Shown here one piece after another: positions 1 to 11,300 of a stretch of 64,000 nt of DNA. Location: NCBI GenBank assembly GCA_036768485.1, contig JAVLUZ010000227.1, positions 186,001 through 250,000 on the forward strand. The letters are read 5' to 3'. The number at the start of each line of letters is the position of its first letter. Position 1 is the stretch's first letter. The translations under genes were made by a program, and so were the position numbers. The notes under the pieces were generated by a model, which made no database searches, had not been told where the DNA came from, and was given only the letters and a program-made list of their open reading frames with translations. This DNA comes from Mermis nigrescens. Lineage: Eukaryota > Nematoda > Enoplea > Mermithida > Mermithidae.

Positions 1-1084
1 TCTTTGAACTTATGAATTGTACATGGAACGACCCCTTCGTGTAAATATATGGCTTGCTTCTTTATAATTCTTCAAATATTATGCTTACGTCGGCGTTTCA
101 CCGAAATTTCGATCGATTACATAATTTGCGGGCATTATGGCGGTCTCGAACGTCATGAGTGCTGGTTAAAATATTCCGCTCTGTCACTCTCTAACACAGT
201 ATATATCTGTGTACCTATATAAATACTGATGCGCGTTTCCTCTTTTTAAAAGATATTGTCGTCATCATCATAAATAGTATGCTTCTATTTTAATGCGTTC
301 GCGGGGACCGTATTATGACTTACATGAATGTTTAGGACTGATGTTATGATTCTAAGCTAATTTAGTTTATTTAGCGTTTCAGCTGGGAAAAGTACAAGCT
401 ACGCTTAAGCTAATAACCAATAAAGCCATCGTTGCTTAAGTACGTGTGAATTCTATGTTATGAATGCAAAAACGAGTTATGCATGCATTTTAAACTTTTT
501 CGCATGAATTTTCTTTTGAAACCTTTTGTAGAAATCGTACGAAACAAGACTAAAATTAAAAAGATATTTTAGCGAAAAAGTAGGTTATCTCCATTGTTAC
601 ATTGTGCAGCAACCTGAAATTACTGAGACTCAATGGGGCGTGAGTTTAACATTTTGCTAATGCAACAAGGTTTCCTTATTCTGCGTTCAATTCAATTTTG
701 TTAGATCAGAGAGATGGAAAATTTCCGCTAAGGCTTTCAATTTAATGATTGGAGCTGCAGAAAAACGAAAGCTTAGAAGCGGGAATCTGGATGGGAATCG
801 AAGAAAACAATCGTATTTAAGTAAAAGAGCTCGGCAGCCTGTTGCATAAACATGAATATAAATCTCTTAATGCTATTATCAAGGGCTGTATTTAGGCAGG
901 TCGCCCACTCCCTCCTTGGCCGGAAAAGAAAGTTCGAAGGATTAGATAATGCATGGAAACATGAGAAATGCATCTCTTGTCATGAAATCGGAATTGGTAA
1001 GGTATGTGTCCACACGTGTCCACGAACGTTATTACCTTATATGTACACATACATACATACATATGCATACTATTAAGACAGGTC

Positions 1085-1356
1085 AACTGCTACTTAGGTG
1101 CTCCGGTCTTGTGTTCTACTGAGTGCTTGAGGCAGTTGAACCTGAATTGTAAACAAAGTAATAAAAAACTGAAAATTGGTAACAAAACATGTCAAAAAGT
1201 CCAAAAAATTACGTAGCATGATTAAATAATAAGCTTGGTGCCGTTGCTCTTGTGTTCTTCCAAAGTACCTGCCTGAGACCGTTGAAACTTTGGCATAAAC
1301 AATGTAATAAAACAGGACAAATTGGTAACAAAACACGTCTAAAGTACAAAAATTAA
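1085..1356. repeat. Diverged tandem duplication, unit about 137 bp
   Basis: Two copies in a row share the order: gtgctccggtcttgtgttct, then a block around cagttgaacctgaattgtaa, then ggtaacaaaacatgtc and gtccaaaaaatta. The second copy reads ttgctcttgtgttctt, gaccgttgaaac and ggtaacaaaacacgtc. The pair sits inside a longer insertion bounded by related gtccacacgtgtcc and ggacacaatgtggacacg sequences. Confidence 0.6.
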
Positions 1357-2603
1357 TATAATGAACCAATATTTTGGTAAGCAATTGTCTTTGTAAGCTT
1401 GCTTTTTGTTGTTTATTTTTTGACAATACATTTTTTCTTGAGATTACTTAGTAAATATTAAAGCGGTTACCTACATACGTATAGTTGCATAATATCTATA
1501 ATAAATAATCATCACGGACACAATGTGGACACGTACCTACCTTAACAATGCCCTATGAAATCTTTAAAAAGTATTTTTGTAATTTTCTCTCAAGCGCGAT
1601 CAAAAACGGCGCTTTTCTTAGCGCGAAAAATTTTATTTCGAAATGTTGGAATTTTATCCTAAAAACTGCTCTGCCGAGGAATCCTATAGCATTGCGCAAT
1701 TAATTACCGTAAATAAATAAATATTAGTTTTTCCACATATGTTATTTCGCTTTTATTTTCGCTGATGTGTTTAGCTTTCTTATCGGTTACTTACTTATTT
1801 TACCCTTCTCTGAAAACGGTTTTCCGGCGATTTATTAAAACGCACTGCTCGCCGAAAATTTTCTGTTTTAGCTTGCTTGTTATTACGTTTTTTGCATCGG
1901 AATTAAATGACGTATGAAACATTGTGAAGTATAAGTCGTTTCATTATTTATTCTACGTGCAGGTAGCATGCGATTAAGTACTCGTCCACCTCAGACTGGT
2001 TCTTGTTTTCCGAATGTTTTCATTTATCGAGCGTCGCATTTTCATTAGACATTCGCTGCTGCGCTCTTCGCGTTTTGACCGGCGTTGTCATATCTGGATC
2101 TTCGGAATTTTAAGCTAAATAACTGGTTTTCTTAGACTTTAGTGTCAGCATTGAAGTAACAAAATGATTTTTGACTTCAGCATTATGTTTACTGAATTAA
2201 ATAAAAAACATACACGGCTTGAGTTGATTTTGGGGAGGCACGCACGCCATCTATCATAAAATCAGTCAGATAGGAATAATAGGGAAGGGAGGCAAACTTT
2301 ATCAAATTTAATTGGAAGATTGTTTGACGAAAGCTTCGCTTCGTTTACTTTCGTTACCGTAAATTAGTCAACTACAACTTCAAATTTTAAAATACTAAAT
2401 TTGTGGGTACCTTTTTCCTCATTGAGTCGTAGGTAATGTAATATTTCAGGATTATAGGATCTCTGTCTGCCTAGGGTGCCGTAAAACTTCATTTCGCTTT
2501 TTTTGCTTCCCAATTTTAGCTTCGTGTCAAAAAGTTAAAATAGCACTATAAGAAACTAACGAGTTTCTCACTTATCTGTACATTAAAGGATTAGACTTGT
2601 GCA

Positions 2604-2950
2604 GCATGAAAATTCTGGTGGGGGAGGGGTAAAATTTATAAGTTCCTTTTTTGGGCTTGAAAATGGTGGATACGCGTCAAAAAACATCGTTTCTCGGCAT
2701 TTCTGACAATGTTATATCTTTTTGGAGCATTGAAGCAAAAACTTTTGAAAAAAAATAAAAAATTCAAATAAATTAACAAAATGTAGTCGAAAACTGAGTA
2801 TATGGCACGAAGCGCCGAAAATTTGACACTTTTTAGGAATTGGATAGCTAAAAACGCTTAAAACACCTTTTCTACGAATTTTTCAGAAACTTTTGGAAAA
2901 TCGCGAATTCTGGGGGATATCTGGGGAAGTGAAAATTTTTTTGATGGAAC
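2604..2950 (+). mobile_element. MITE family B copy
   Basis: Family B starts near CAGCATGAAAATTCTGG. It carries a central gcgaagcgccgaaaatttga segment and ends near gcgaattctggg. The same order recurs at 7197, 36957 and 46066, and inverted at 4518, 6914, 9000, 13024 and 44805. Confidence 0.6.
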
Positions 2951-3493
2951 CCACCTTTAAACTCCCTCCAAAGATTATATATGGGCTATGTTTTTTTGCA
3001 GCAGCTTACAATTTGGCGACTCTTTACTTTAAATCAGTTAACAAGAACTACATTTCCATGCTGCTCTGGACTTTTTTCTTCTTATATACGATACGACTGT
3101 ACATAAAACGTGTCTTATTCTGCTCACATGCTAAAAACGAAAAGCATGAAAAAAACATTCGCTTATTGATTAAATCTTCGCTGTTAGCTGCTTATTCACA
3201 TAAATACCTGCATACATACGTCATGATTGTTATATGTATCCCTACTACACAAGCAAAACCAGCTTACAAAGCTCTAACTATAAGAGAGGTAACCTGAACA
3301 CTAATCGACTTAGAAAGAGCGCGCAAAATCGATCGCTCCAATTTGCAGAAAGCGTATTGAATGCTAGAAGTTGAATCCCGTATTGCAATAGTGAGGTAAA
3401 AAACCATTCCGACTACAGTATAAACGTTATTGTTGCTTGAACTAATTATGCATTCAAGCTATAAATCGCTGTTTGTCATAGAGCAGACGTCAG

Positions 3494-3721
3494 CACACAT
3501 GGGCATTAGGGGTTGGGGGTATGCACCCCCAGAAGGCCGAATACCAACCCCAGAATTTTTGAAATTTTTTCCTGTTTTTTCGCAATTTTTTGATGACAAT
3601 GGATAGTGCTCGATGAGAAACGTTGAACAATGGTGTTTTTCGCCATACCACCATTTTTAAGACTAAGTTTTTTGACCTTTGAAAAATCTTGCCCCCAGAA
3701 TTTTGGGGCTGCCCACCTATG
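3494..3721. mobile_element. MITE family A copy, hAT-type
   Basis: The element begins CACACATGGGC, ends GCTGCCCACCTATG and is flanked by GACGTCAG and GACGTCAC (7 of 8). The interior has the family A core: gaattttt, a gcaattttttgatg block, the gatagtgctcgatgagaaac block and ccataccaccatttttaa. Confidence 0.8.
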
Positions 3722-4517
3722 GACGTCACGCTAATGTGATAATTGGAGAACTATCTAAATCTCTGTCTAGTGCAGTAGGTACATCTGTTTGCGTTTGCAT
3801 TGCGAGTTGCTTGATCACTAAAAAATGTTCATATATACTTCATATTAGTTACCTAATAAAATCAGTCATATGCTTTTAGCAGCATTCGGTTTTCTTTCTG
3901 ATTTTTATAGTTCATGCTTGAAGATGTCAATTGTCAATTAGTGACTAACAGACATGTAAAGCTCGAAATGCTGGGAGAGGAGTAGTCGACCATTTTTATG
4001 GGCGGGGCCGGGGAGGGGGTAAATGACCTTCAATTTTTGCCTGAAAATGACGAAAAAGCATGTCGAAGGGGAGGCCTTTTGTTATTTGTATGGTGTGGTT
4101 GGTAACTAATCATGCATTTCTTATAATCAAGAATCTGTGTTTGCCCGACTAAACTGAGCCGCTGTGGCTATGCTAATGAGGTCTTGAAGCGTGATACGGC
4201 TGAAATAATATTTGGGAAAATTTAGGAAAAAATTGTCTTTTAAGCTTGTTTCATTTGTCTTAAAGTATAAATGTCTTTTCCTTTTACCTTATTTGTATGA
4301 ATGCGTGAAACTATGTAGCTCAGATGTCTTGGATTTTAATGTTTTCGCTCAGGACTGTTTTAATATGATGCTGCTCTGTGGCCTTGCGTAAAAGTGAGAT
4401 TACACGGTCTTAAAGCTCTTATACAGATTTCGTAACCTCAGGAAGAGAGGACGTTTTATTATCTATAGAAAGTTTTGTTGCAATTAAAAGTGCTAGTTCA
4501 GTTACTATATCAGCAAA

Positions 4518-4912
4518 CATGATCTGGGGGCGGGGTTCACCCCCTCGGATAAATTTTCAGCCCCCTTCAGAAATTTTTTCACTCCTCCCAGAATTTGCGA
4601 TTTTTCGAAAGCTCCCAAAAATTTTCTAAAAATTCGTAGAAAAGGTTCCTTTTAAATCGTGTTCAGCTATCTATATATTGGCTCAAAAGTGCCAGATTTT
4701 CGGCGCTTCGCGTCATTATACTCATGTTTTGACTATATTTTGTTCAATTTTATCGAGTTTTTATTTGATTTTTTCGTCGAAATTTTTTCATGTTTTTTTA
4801 CGCTTTAGAAAGATTAAGCATCGTCAGAAACGCCGAAAACCGTTGTTTTTAACGCATACCTACAATTTTGAGTCCAAAATAGGCACTTTATAATTTCCTT
4901 CCCTCCTCTCCA
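4518..4912 (-). mobile_element. MITE family B copy
   Basis: Inverted copy from CATGATCTGGGGG to ccagaattccat, with the family core (ttttcggcgcttcgcgtcat) in the middle. Imperfect flanks atatcagc and atatcagt suggest a target duplication. Confidence 0.6.
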
Positions 4913-5250
4913 GAATTCCATATCAGTAAAAAAGTTTAAAAAGTTTAGCTATTCATTGCAAACGAAATTCGTCAGTTTGTATTTGCGCATAGTCTGTTAC
5001 TGTAATGTGTAGAAACTCAATCGCTTACTGAAGAAGGCTTATTTAAAGAAATGCTGTTTCTTCAAGTCTTTTTGTGCCTATGAAAATACCTTAGTTGTGT
5101 ACCTAACTTCCAGCGTTTCGCTCTAGTTTTCTTGATTTAAGCTCTCTTTATTGAATTAAGGCTGGCGTGATTCGTTGCAGACAAAATTCAGTCTGAATCG
5201 ATGATTTTTTATTAGTCTGTTTGCGCTGACTCATATCTTATTTTTTGCAG

Positions 5251-5367
5251 GCCTGGGATATCAACCGTGGATCAGAACAAACGCAGAATCGACGCTAATC
5301 AACTTTAATCCCGATGACAACAAATCTTACGCAGAATTTACTGGCGCTTTGCAAGCATTTTGGTCAC
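5251..5367 (+). CDS. ATPase beta subunit, exon a
   Basis: Acceptor ttttttgcag precedes 5251 and donor gtaaga starts at 5368. The exon is entered in phase 2 (two bases complete a codon, probably Gly) and leaves one base. It encodes 38 residues starting LGYQPWIRTN and ending LQAFWS, the segment after the membrane anchor where vertebrate beta subunits read PGLGFRP. The phase-1 end fits exon b, giving Arg at the junction. Confidence 0.9.
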
Positions 5368-8300
5368 GTAAGAGATTTTAAATTGCTTGAGTTTGCAATA
5401 TTGAATAATTTCGTTAAGTTTTTTTCTATAATAATTCAGTTAATCTTGGCATAGATATACAAGGTCAGGGTCGACAGGGGAGCGTAAAATCTCAGAAATC
5501 TAAGCCATTAAATTTAAAACTGACGAATTTTTTGCTATTCAAATAACGAAAATGGTCAAAATAGCCTATAAAATGTTTTTTTGTGGTAATAACGCATTTT
5601 TAAATCATTTTTAGTTCGTTTTGACTGCATTATATCGCTCTTAGCACTAAAAGATGTAGAAATTGATCGATTTTGAGCGCTTTTTGAGTAAAAACCTTAC
5701 AAAAGTGTTAATCCGGCGGTAAATTTTCACATCATTACTGCTGTTGTCCTCAGAACAAATAATGAAAAAAACCTTCCCTCGGCTCCAAATCGCCGGAAGT
5801 ACCTGCCTGGCTGACCCTTCAGTGGGGAGTAATGCTCCCCTCTCCCCCTCATCAGTGCGTTTTTTGTACTCGGCAAAGATTTTTCCCGATGTATAAAGAC
5901 TTTTCGGGACCGTTTTTGTACATGTACAAAGATTTTTGGGAAGATAAAAATTGCAAAAAAGGTCTGAAATTCGCAAAAATTTTCGCGCTCCGCGCCGAAA
6001 TGAGTAATTATGTGTTCTATATATCTTTATAATGGCAGAAATTTCATTTCAAAAGGAAAAATGTAAAATTTTTCGACGCTTCGCGCCGTTTTGAGACAAT
6101 TTTTAGTAATTTTTGGCGTCATAAACCCATAAATTAGCTAAAATACACTACCAAAAATCGAAAACCCTGTTTTATTACACCAAAATCGCTACTGTACTAT
6201 ATAGTACACAAAAATTTGCATGTACAAAACGAACAAAGGCTTTTGGGGACCATCTTTGTACATGTACAAACGGACCTTGTACAAAAAAACACTGCCCTTC
6301 ACCCCATATGTGCATGCATGAATCTAGGCTGTATTCGTCTAAAATAAAAATCAACATTTTTCTTATCAACATTTACTTCTTACATAAAATGCAAGATGAG
6401 AGCAAATCGGAGTACTCTTTTCGGTCACATTGACTAGCTTTTCAACTATTGGCGCGTTATATAGCTGTGGGGAAACGTCAATCAGTATAATAGATCACAT
6501 GATGGTAAAGCTGAAGTTAACACGAAAATATGGTAATACGTAGATAAAACAGTTAAAATTTGAAAAATGCCCAGAAATATGAAGATACGAAGTAATATAT
6601 ACAAATTTATTTACAATTTGATATTTTAAGCAGTAAACTGGCCGAGTTCATTGAAAATTTGAGTAAATGAGTTGTGTCTTCTAAATTGCTCAAGTTGGGC
6701 AATTTTCCATCACCAGCTCGCATCTTCCTTAATCGTTCGATAATACTCGTTTTTTAGCAATACTAGGGAAAGGAAAATTCTACTCACCCCTCCTTATTCC
6801 CAAACCTGGACAAACAATGTATACTCAATCCACAAGGCGTCGATGGGAGTCGGATGGGTAACAAAGGGAAACCGTATTGGTACTAATGACAAATTTTATG
6901 CTGAAAGCAGTGCAAACATACTTGATTCGTGGTGGAGGGTCTCAGGGGTTTTCTTCACCCCCCACAATAAGTTTTTCACCCCGCGTGAAAATATTTTCGC
7001 CACCCCCGATTTTTTGATTTTCCAAAAAAATCGCAGCAAATGTTCTGCTTTCAGTACTTTTACTAATCTTTTAAATCACGAGTGTTCCAGCGCTTCGCGC
7101 TAACCGGCCAGTTTTGACTATATTCGGTTGAGCCCTTTAGCAAAAAAAGTTTTGGTTTCCCCGGAATTCCCGTGATGTGCATATTTGAATATAAACGGTT
7201 GTGCGCATATTACATGCACAGCATGGGAATTCTGGTGGGGGGGGTGAAATTTCAAAGTGCCTTATTTGGGCCTAACATGGTAGGTACGCGTCAAAAACAT
7301 CGTTTTTCGGCATTTCTGACGATGCTCTATCTTTATAGAGCATAAAAACTTGAAAAATTTCGAAAAAAAATCACAAAGTCAAACAAATCGAACAAAATAT
7401 AGTCAAAACATAAGTGTATGGCGCGAAGCGCCGAAAATTTGACACTTTTGAGCAAACAGATAGCGGAAAACGCTTTGAAAAGCACCTTTTCTACAAATTT
7501 TTAGAAAATCTTCGGGAACTTTCGGAAAATCGCGAATTCTGGGAGAGGGTTTGAAAAATTTCTGCGGGGGTGCTAATTTTTCTGGGGGGGGTTGGGCAAA
7601 CTTCGCCCCAAACCTCCAAGATCATGTACCGTTGTGAGGAAGCCACTTATATAAACGAAATGACTATAAAACCGACTAATCAATCAACCAATAGAAACGC
7701 AAATGCTGTAAACGTAAATTTTTTTTCAATTTTTGGTCAAAAAGCACCTAAAAGCGACAAAAAACGCAAATTTTCCTCAAAAAAATCGGGGGGGGGGTTA
7801 AAATTTTCTTGTTCAAGGGGATGGGGACGTACAGGATGGAGGTACATGCATGGATGAAACCTACATTCCTAATAGCGAAAAGAAGTTGCATGTGTGTATC
7901 TTAAATGCAGGCTACAACCAGTCGGGTGAGGGTTTGCGGAAATGCTCTGAGCAGGAAAGTAACCGGGACAACGTGACCGATGCCTGTGTCTTTGATCTGA
8001 CCGAATTTGAAAAGGGCGGCTGTGGCCCGCCTCATTTCGGATTCGACAAGGGGGAACCGTGTGTCGTTCTCACACTTAATAAGCTACGTCATTGTCCACT
8101 TTTATTATTCTGTTTTAATTCTGATCCGTTCGATACCTTACCTTCGTTTATCAACTGACCTTGAAATTGAGGTAGGTTTACTTGCGTACACTAATTCGTT
8201 GCAGAGTTTGAATGGTCTGTTTCACTAACGGATCCAGCCAGGTTTTATTACGGCAATTAAACTTTCATTTAAGTAGTAAAAAGTACTAAGCTATTCCAAA

Positions 8301-11300
8301 AAGATACGAAATTTCCAGGAATTTCATTCAGAAAGTTGGTTGTGTTGCCCAAATTTGGTCAACTATCATTCATGAGCGAAATATTGGTGCATAGCGCCCG
8401 AATACGTGCAATTTAGACTGAATAGTAGCTTGAGATGAGTGACTTAAGCCACCACACATGCTTACCGAGGGTATGGTGGTACCCCTACCAGGACGTTTGA
8501 AAAGCATATCCCCCTCAGGTACCCCCGTATCCAGGATTAGGCCAAGGGGGAGCGGACCTAACATAAATTGGTCTATATCTGAAAAACTTTGTGGGGATGG
8601 CTTGGGAAACCCGCATTTTTCGACGTTTTTCGATATGTTCTATCCATTAGGATCATAAAATTCGAACTTAAAAAAATTTTTTCACCTAAAAGGCTATAAA
8701 AAGTGTATTTTTTTGGTCGCGCTTGTGCCAAATGGATGGAAAGTAGTTAACATCCAGTGTAAAGCGCCTAAAATTTGAAGATCTCACGACAGAGACGTTT
8801 GATTTTTCTATCTTTCCGTGTATTGTCTTAACTTCCAATAATTTTTTGAAAGGTAGGATAATGCTTCTCCCACCCGCTCCCCCTTAAATACAGCCCTCAG
8901 ACCTTTTTGGGCAAAAAGCTATTGCTCGCACCATGAAAAAGCGTCGAATGACGTCTTACAGTATAATTTAAAGTACTTATTTTTTGGGCAGTAAACGTAC
9001 ATGATCTGTGGTGGCTTCGGGGGTTTAACTCCCCCTCAGAAAATTGTTTACCATACGGTAAATTTTTTCAACCCGCCCCCAGAATTCGCCATTTTCCAAA
9101 AGTTTCCTAAAAATTCGCAGAAAAGGTGCTGTTTTAAGTGTTTTTAGCTATCTATTGCTCAAAAGCGTCATATTTTTTTGCGCTTCGCGTCATATACTCA
9201 TCTTTTGACTATATTTTGTTTACTTTGTTCTATTTTTTGGATTTTTTCCTAAATTTTCAAATATTTATATGGTCTATAAAGAAATTAGAGCATCATTAGA
9301 AGCACCGAAAAACATGTTTTTGACGCGTCTATGCACTATTTTGGCCCCCCAGAAAAGGCGCTTTAAAACGTTATCCCTCAGAATTCCCATGCTGTGCATG
9401 TCTGGTTTTACCCTGCATTAAAAACCTGAAAAACAATTTTTCAATTTTGTTTATTTAGCTCGAATGTAAAGACACTTTTTTAAGACTGTGTACCTTTGCT
9501 GTTCTAGCTACTCGCGTGGGAACCGGTTTCGTTCCCAGAAGGTTCTGTGCCAGCAGCGCTGCCACCCAAAGTCAAAAAAGCATACAATGGTGACGTCGCA
9601 GTTGCGTGCGAAGGCGAAGTACTGATCTTTTTAAAAAGATTGATAAGTTTTTGTATTACGCTTTTATTGTGATATCGGCTGTAAGGACCCTACCTGGGCG
9701 TGGGGGGCATACGTGGGCAGCAAGAAAATTCTGGGGGTGCAAGATTTTTCAAAAATGTTGGTATGGCGAAGAAAACACCATTTTTGACGTTTCTCATTGA
9801 GCACTATCCATTGGCATCAAAAAATTGCGAGAAAAAACAGAAAAAATTTTCAAAAATTGAATTCTGGGGGTGGGTTATTTTGGTTTTCAGGGGGTGCATA
9901 CCCCCCAAACCCCCACGCCCAGGTGTGGTTGGGGGTATGCACTCCTCCTCCCGAGAAACCAAAACACCCCCCAGAATTCAATTTTTGAAAATTTTTTGTG
10001 TTTCTTTTTCGCAATTTTTTGATGCCAATAGATAATGTTCGATGAGAAACTCCGAAAAATTGTGTTTTTCCGCCATACCACCATTTTTAAGACCATTTTT
10101 TGACCTTTGAAAAATCTTGCACCCCCTCAGAATTTTGGTGCTGCCTACGTATGGTAAGGACTCTTTCAATCTTTGAAAAGAGTCTGTGCTGTAATATGGT
10201 ACCTAATTATTATGTAAGAATATTTTGGAATTCAGCTATTTGAAATTTATAGTCTGAAATTTTCTCAGTCATCTAATTCCATTTAATAATTTTGGTTTTT
10301 TCAATGAAATAGCAATTCAGTAACAATTAAAATGAATATAATCTTCAATTGACACGCGTATCTAATATTTATGCGGAAATTGAGCATTTATTTATGACTG
10401 ATAATTTACTAACATCTAAATGTGTAATTCAATTTCGTAATTGCGTAATGCTTCAATAATTTTACCATTTTCAGGGATAGCGGACTTACTTATTTTCTGA
10501 TCAAGAATTTATAAGCTGTCGTTTTTTGATTAAAAGCCAAACAATTGATTATTTCTTGATTGCGAATTTTAGTTTCCTTTATAACTTCATAGCGATTAAG
10601 CTGAAACCGTAATTTTCTCAGTTGGCACACCGTTTGTAATCTTGCACGAACCCGAAATCAAAAATGGCATCATTGTTGAGGTGCAAATGTTGAATAAAAC
10701 GTATGCCTCTTATTAGAATACCTTTTTAAAGAAACCATACATACAGACCAGGCACGTAGCTGGCCGTCCTATTTTGGGGGACCGACACCAATTTTTGGAG
10801 GGGACTAAGCCCAAAAAGGCCAAAAATAGCACAAAACACGTTTAAAAAGTCCTATTTTTCTGAATTTTGGGGGATCCGAACCCCCATTCTTCTAGAGATA
10901 CGTGCCTGATACAGACAGGCAACAGGAAAATGATGGATCCCCACCCAAAAATGGTTGTCCCCATCCCCCAAAGCCATAAAATTTTTGACCTCCGATTTTA
11001 GAGGAAAATTTTATTTTTGCTCGTGTTTAGGTGTTTTTTGGCCGATTTCAGCCAAAAATTGTAGGTCATTTTAGCCCGCCCCCTCCTAAAATGGGTGGGT
11101 ATCCACCACTCAAAATTTCGAGCCGTTACGTGTACTGCCTACGTTTAAAAGTTCGACCTTTAACCAGTGTTTTTTTTTTGTACAAGGTCCGTTTGTACAT
11201 GTACAAAGATGGTCCCCAAAAGTCTTTGTAAATTTGGTACATGCAAATTTTTGTGTACTATACTATAGTACAGTAGCGATTTTAGTGTGGTTAAACAGGG

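Larger units (their letters stand above)
1..5250. other. Upstream or intronic DNA, repeat-rich, no supported exon
   Basis: No exon for the beta-subunit N-terminus was found here on the + strand. The stretch holds two family B MITEs, one family A MITE, pieces of a dispersed repeat near 860-1000 and 1555-1690, and an insertion between those pieces that contains a tandem duplication. The rest, including 1-850 and 1700-2600, shows nothing recognisable. Confidence 0.6.

Noticed and set aside
2893..3297. 134-codon open frame with hydrophobic stretches
   Set aside because: The first 30 codons are family B MITE sequence and the rest matches no family; no splice or codon signal supports it as an ATPase beta membrane exon.
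8084..8228. Extending ATPase beta exon b through the open frame beyond LNK
   Set aside because: The residues after LNK no longer match the family and the frame runs into intron-like sequence, while exon c continues the conserved protein exactly.
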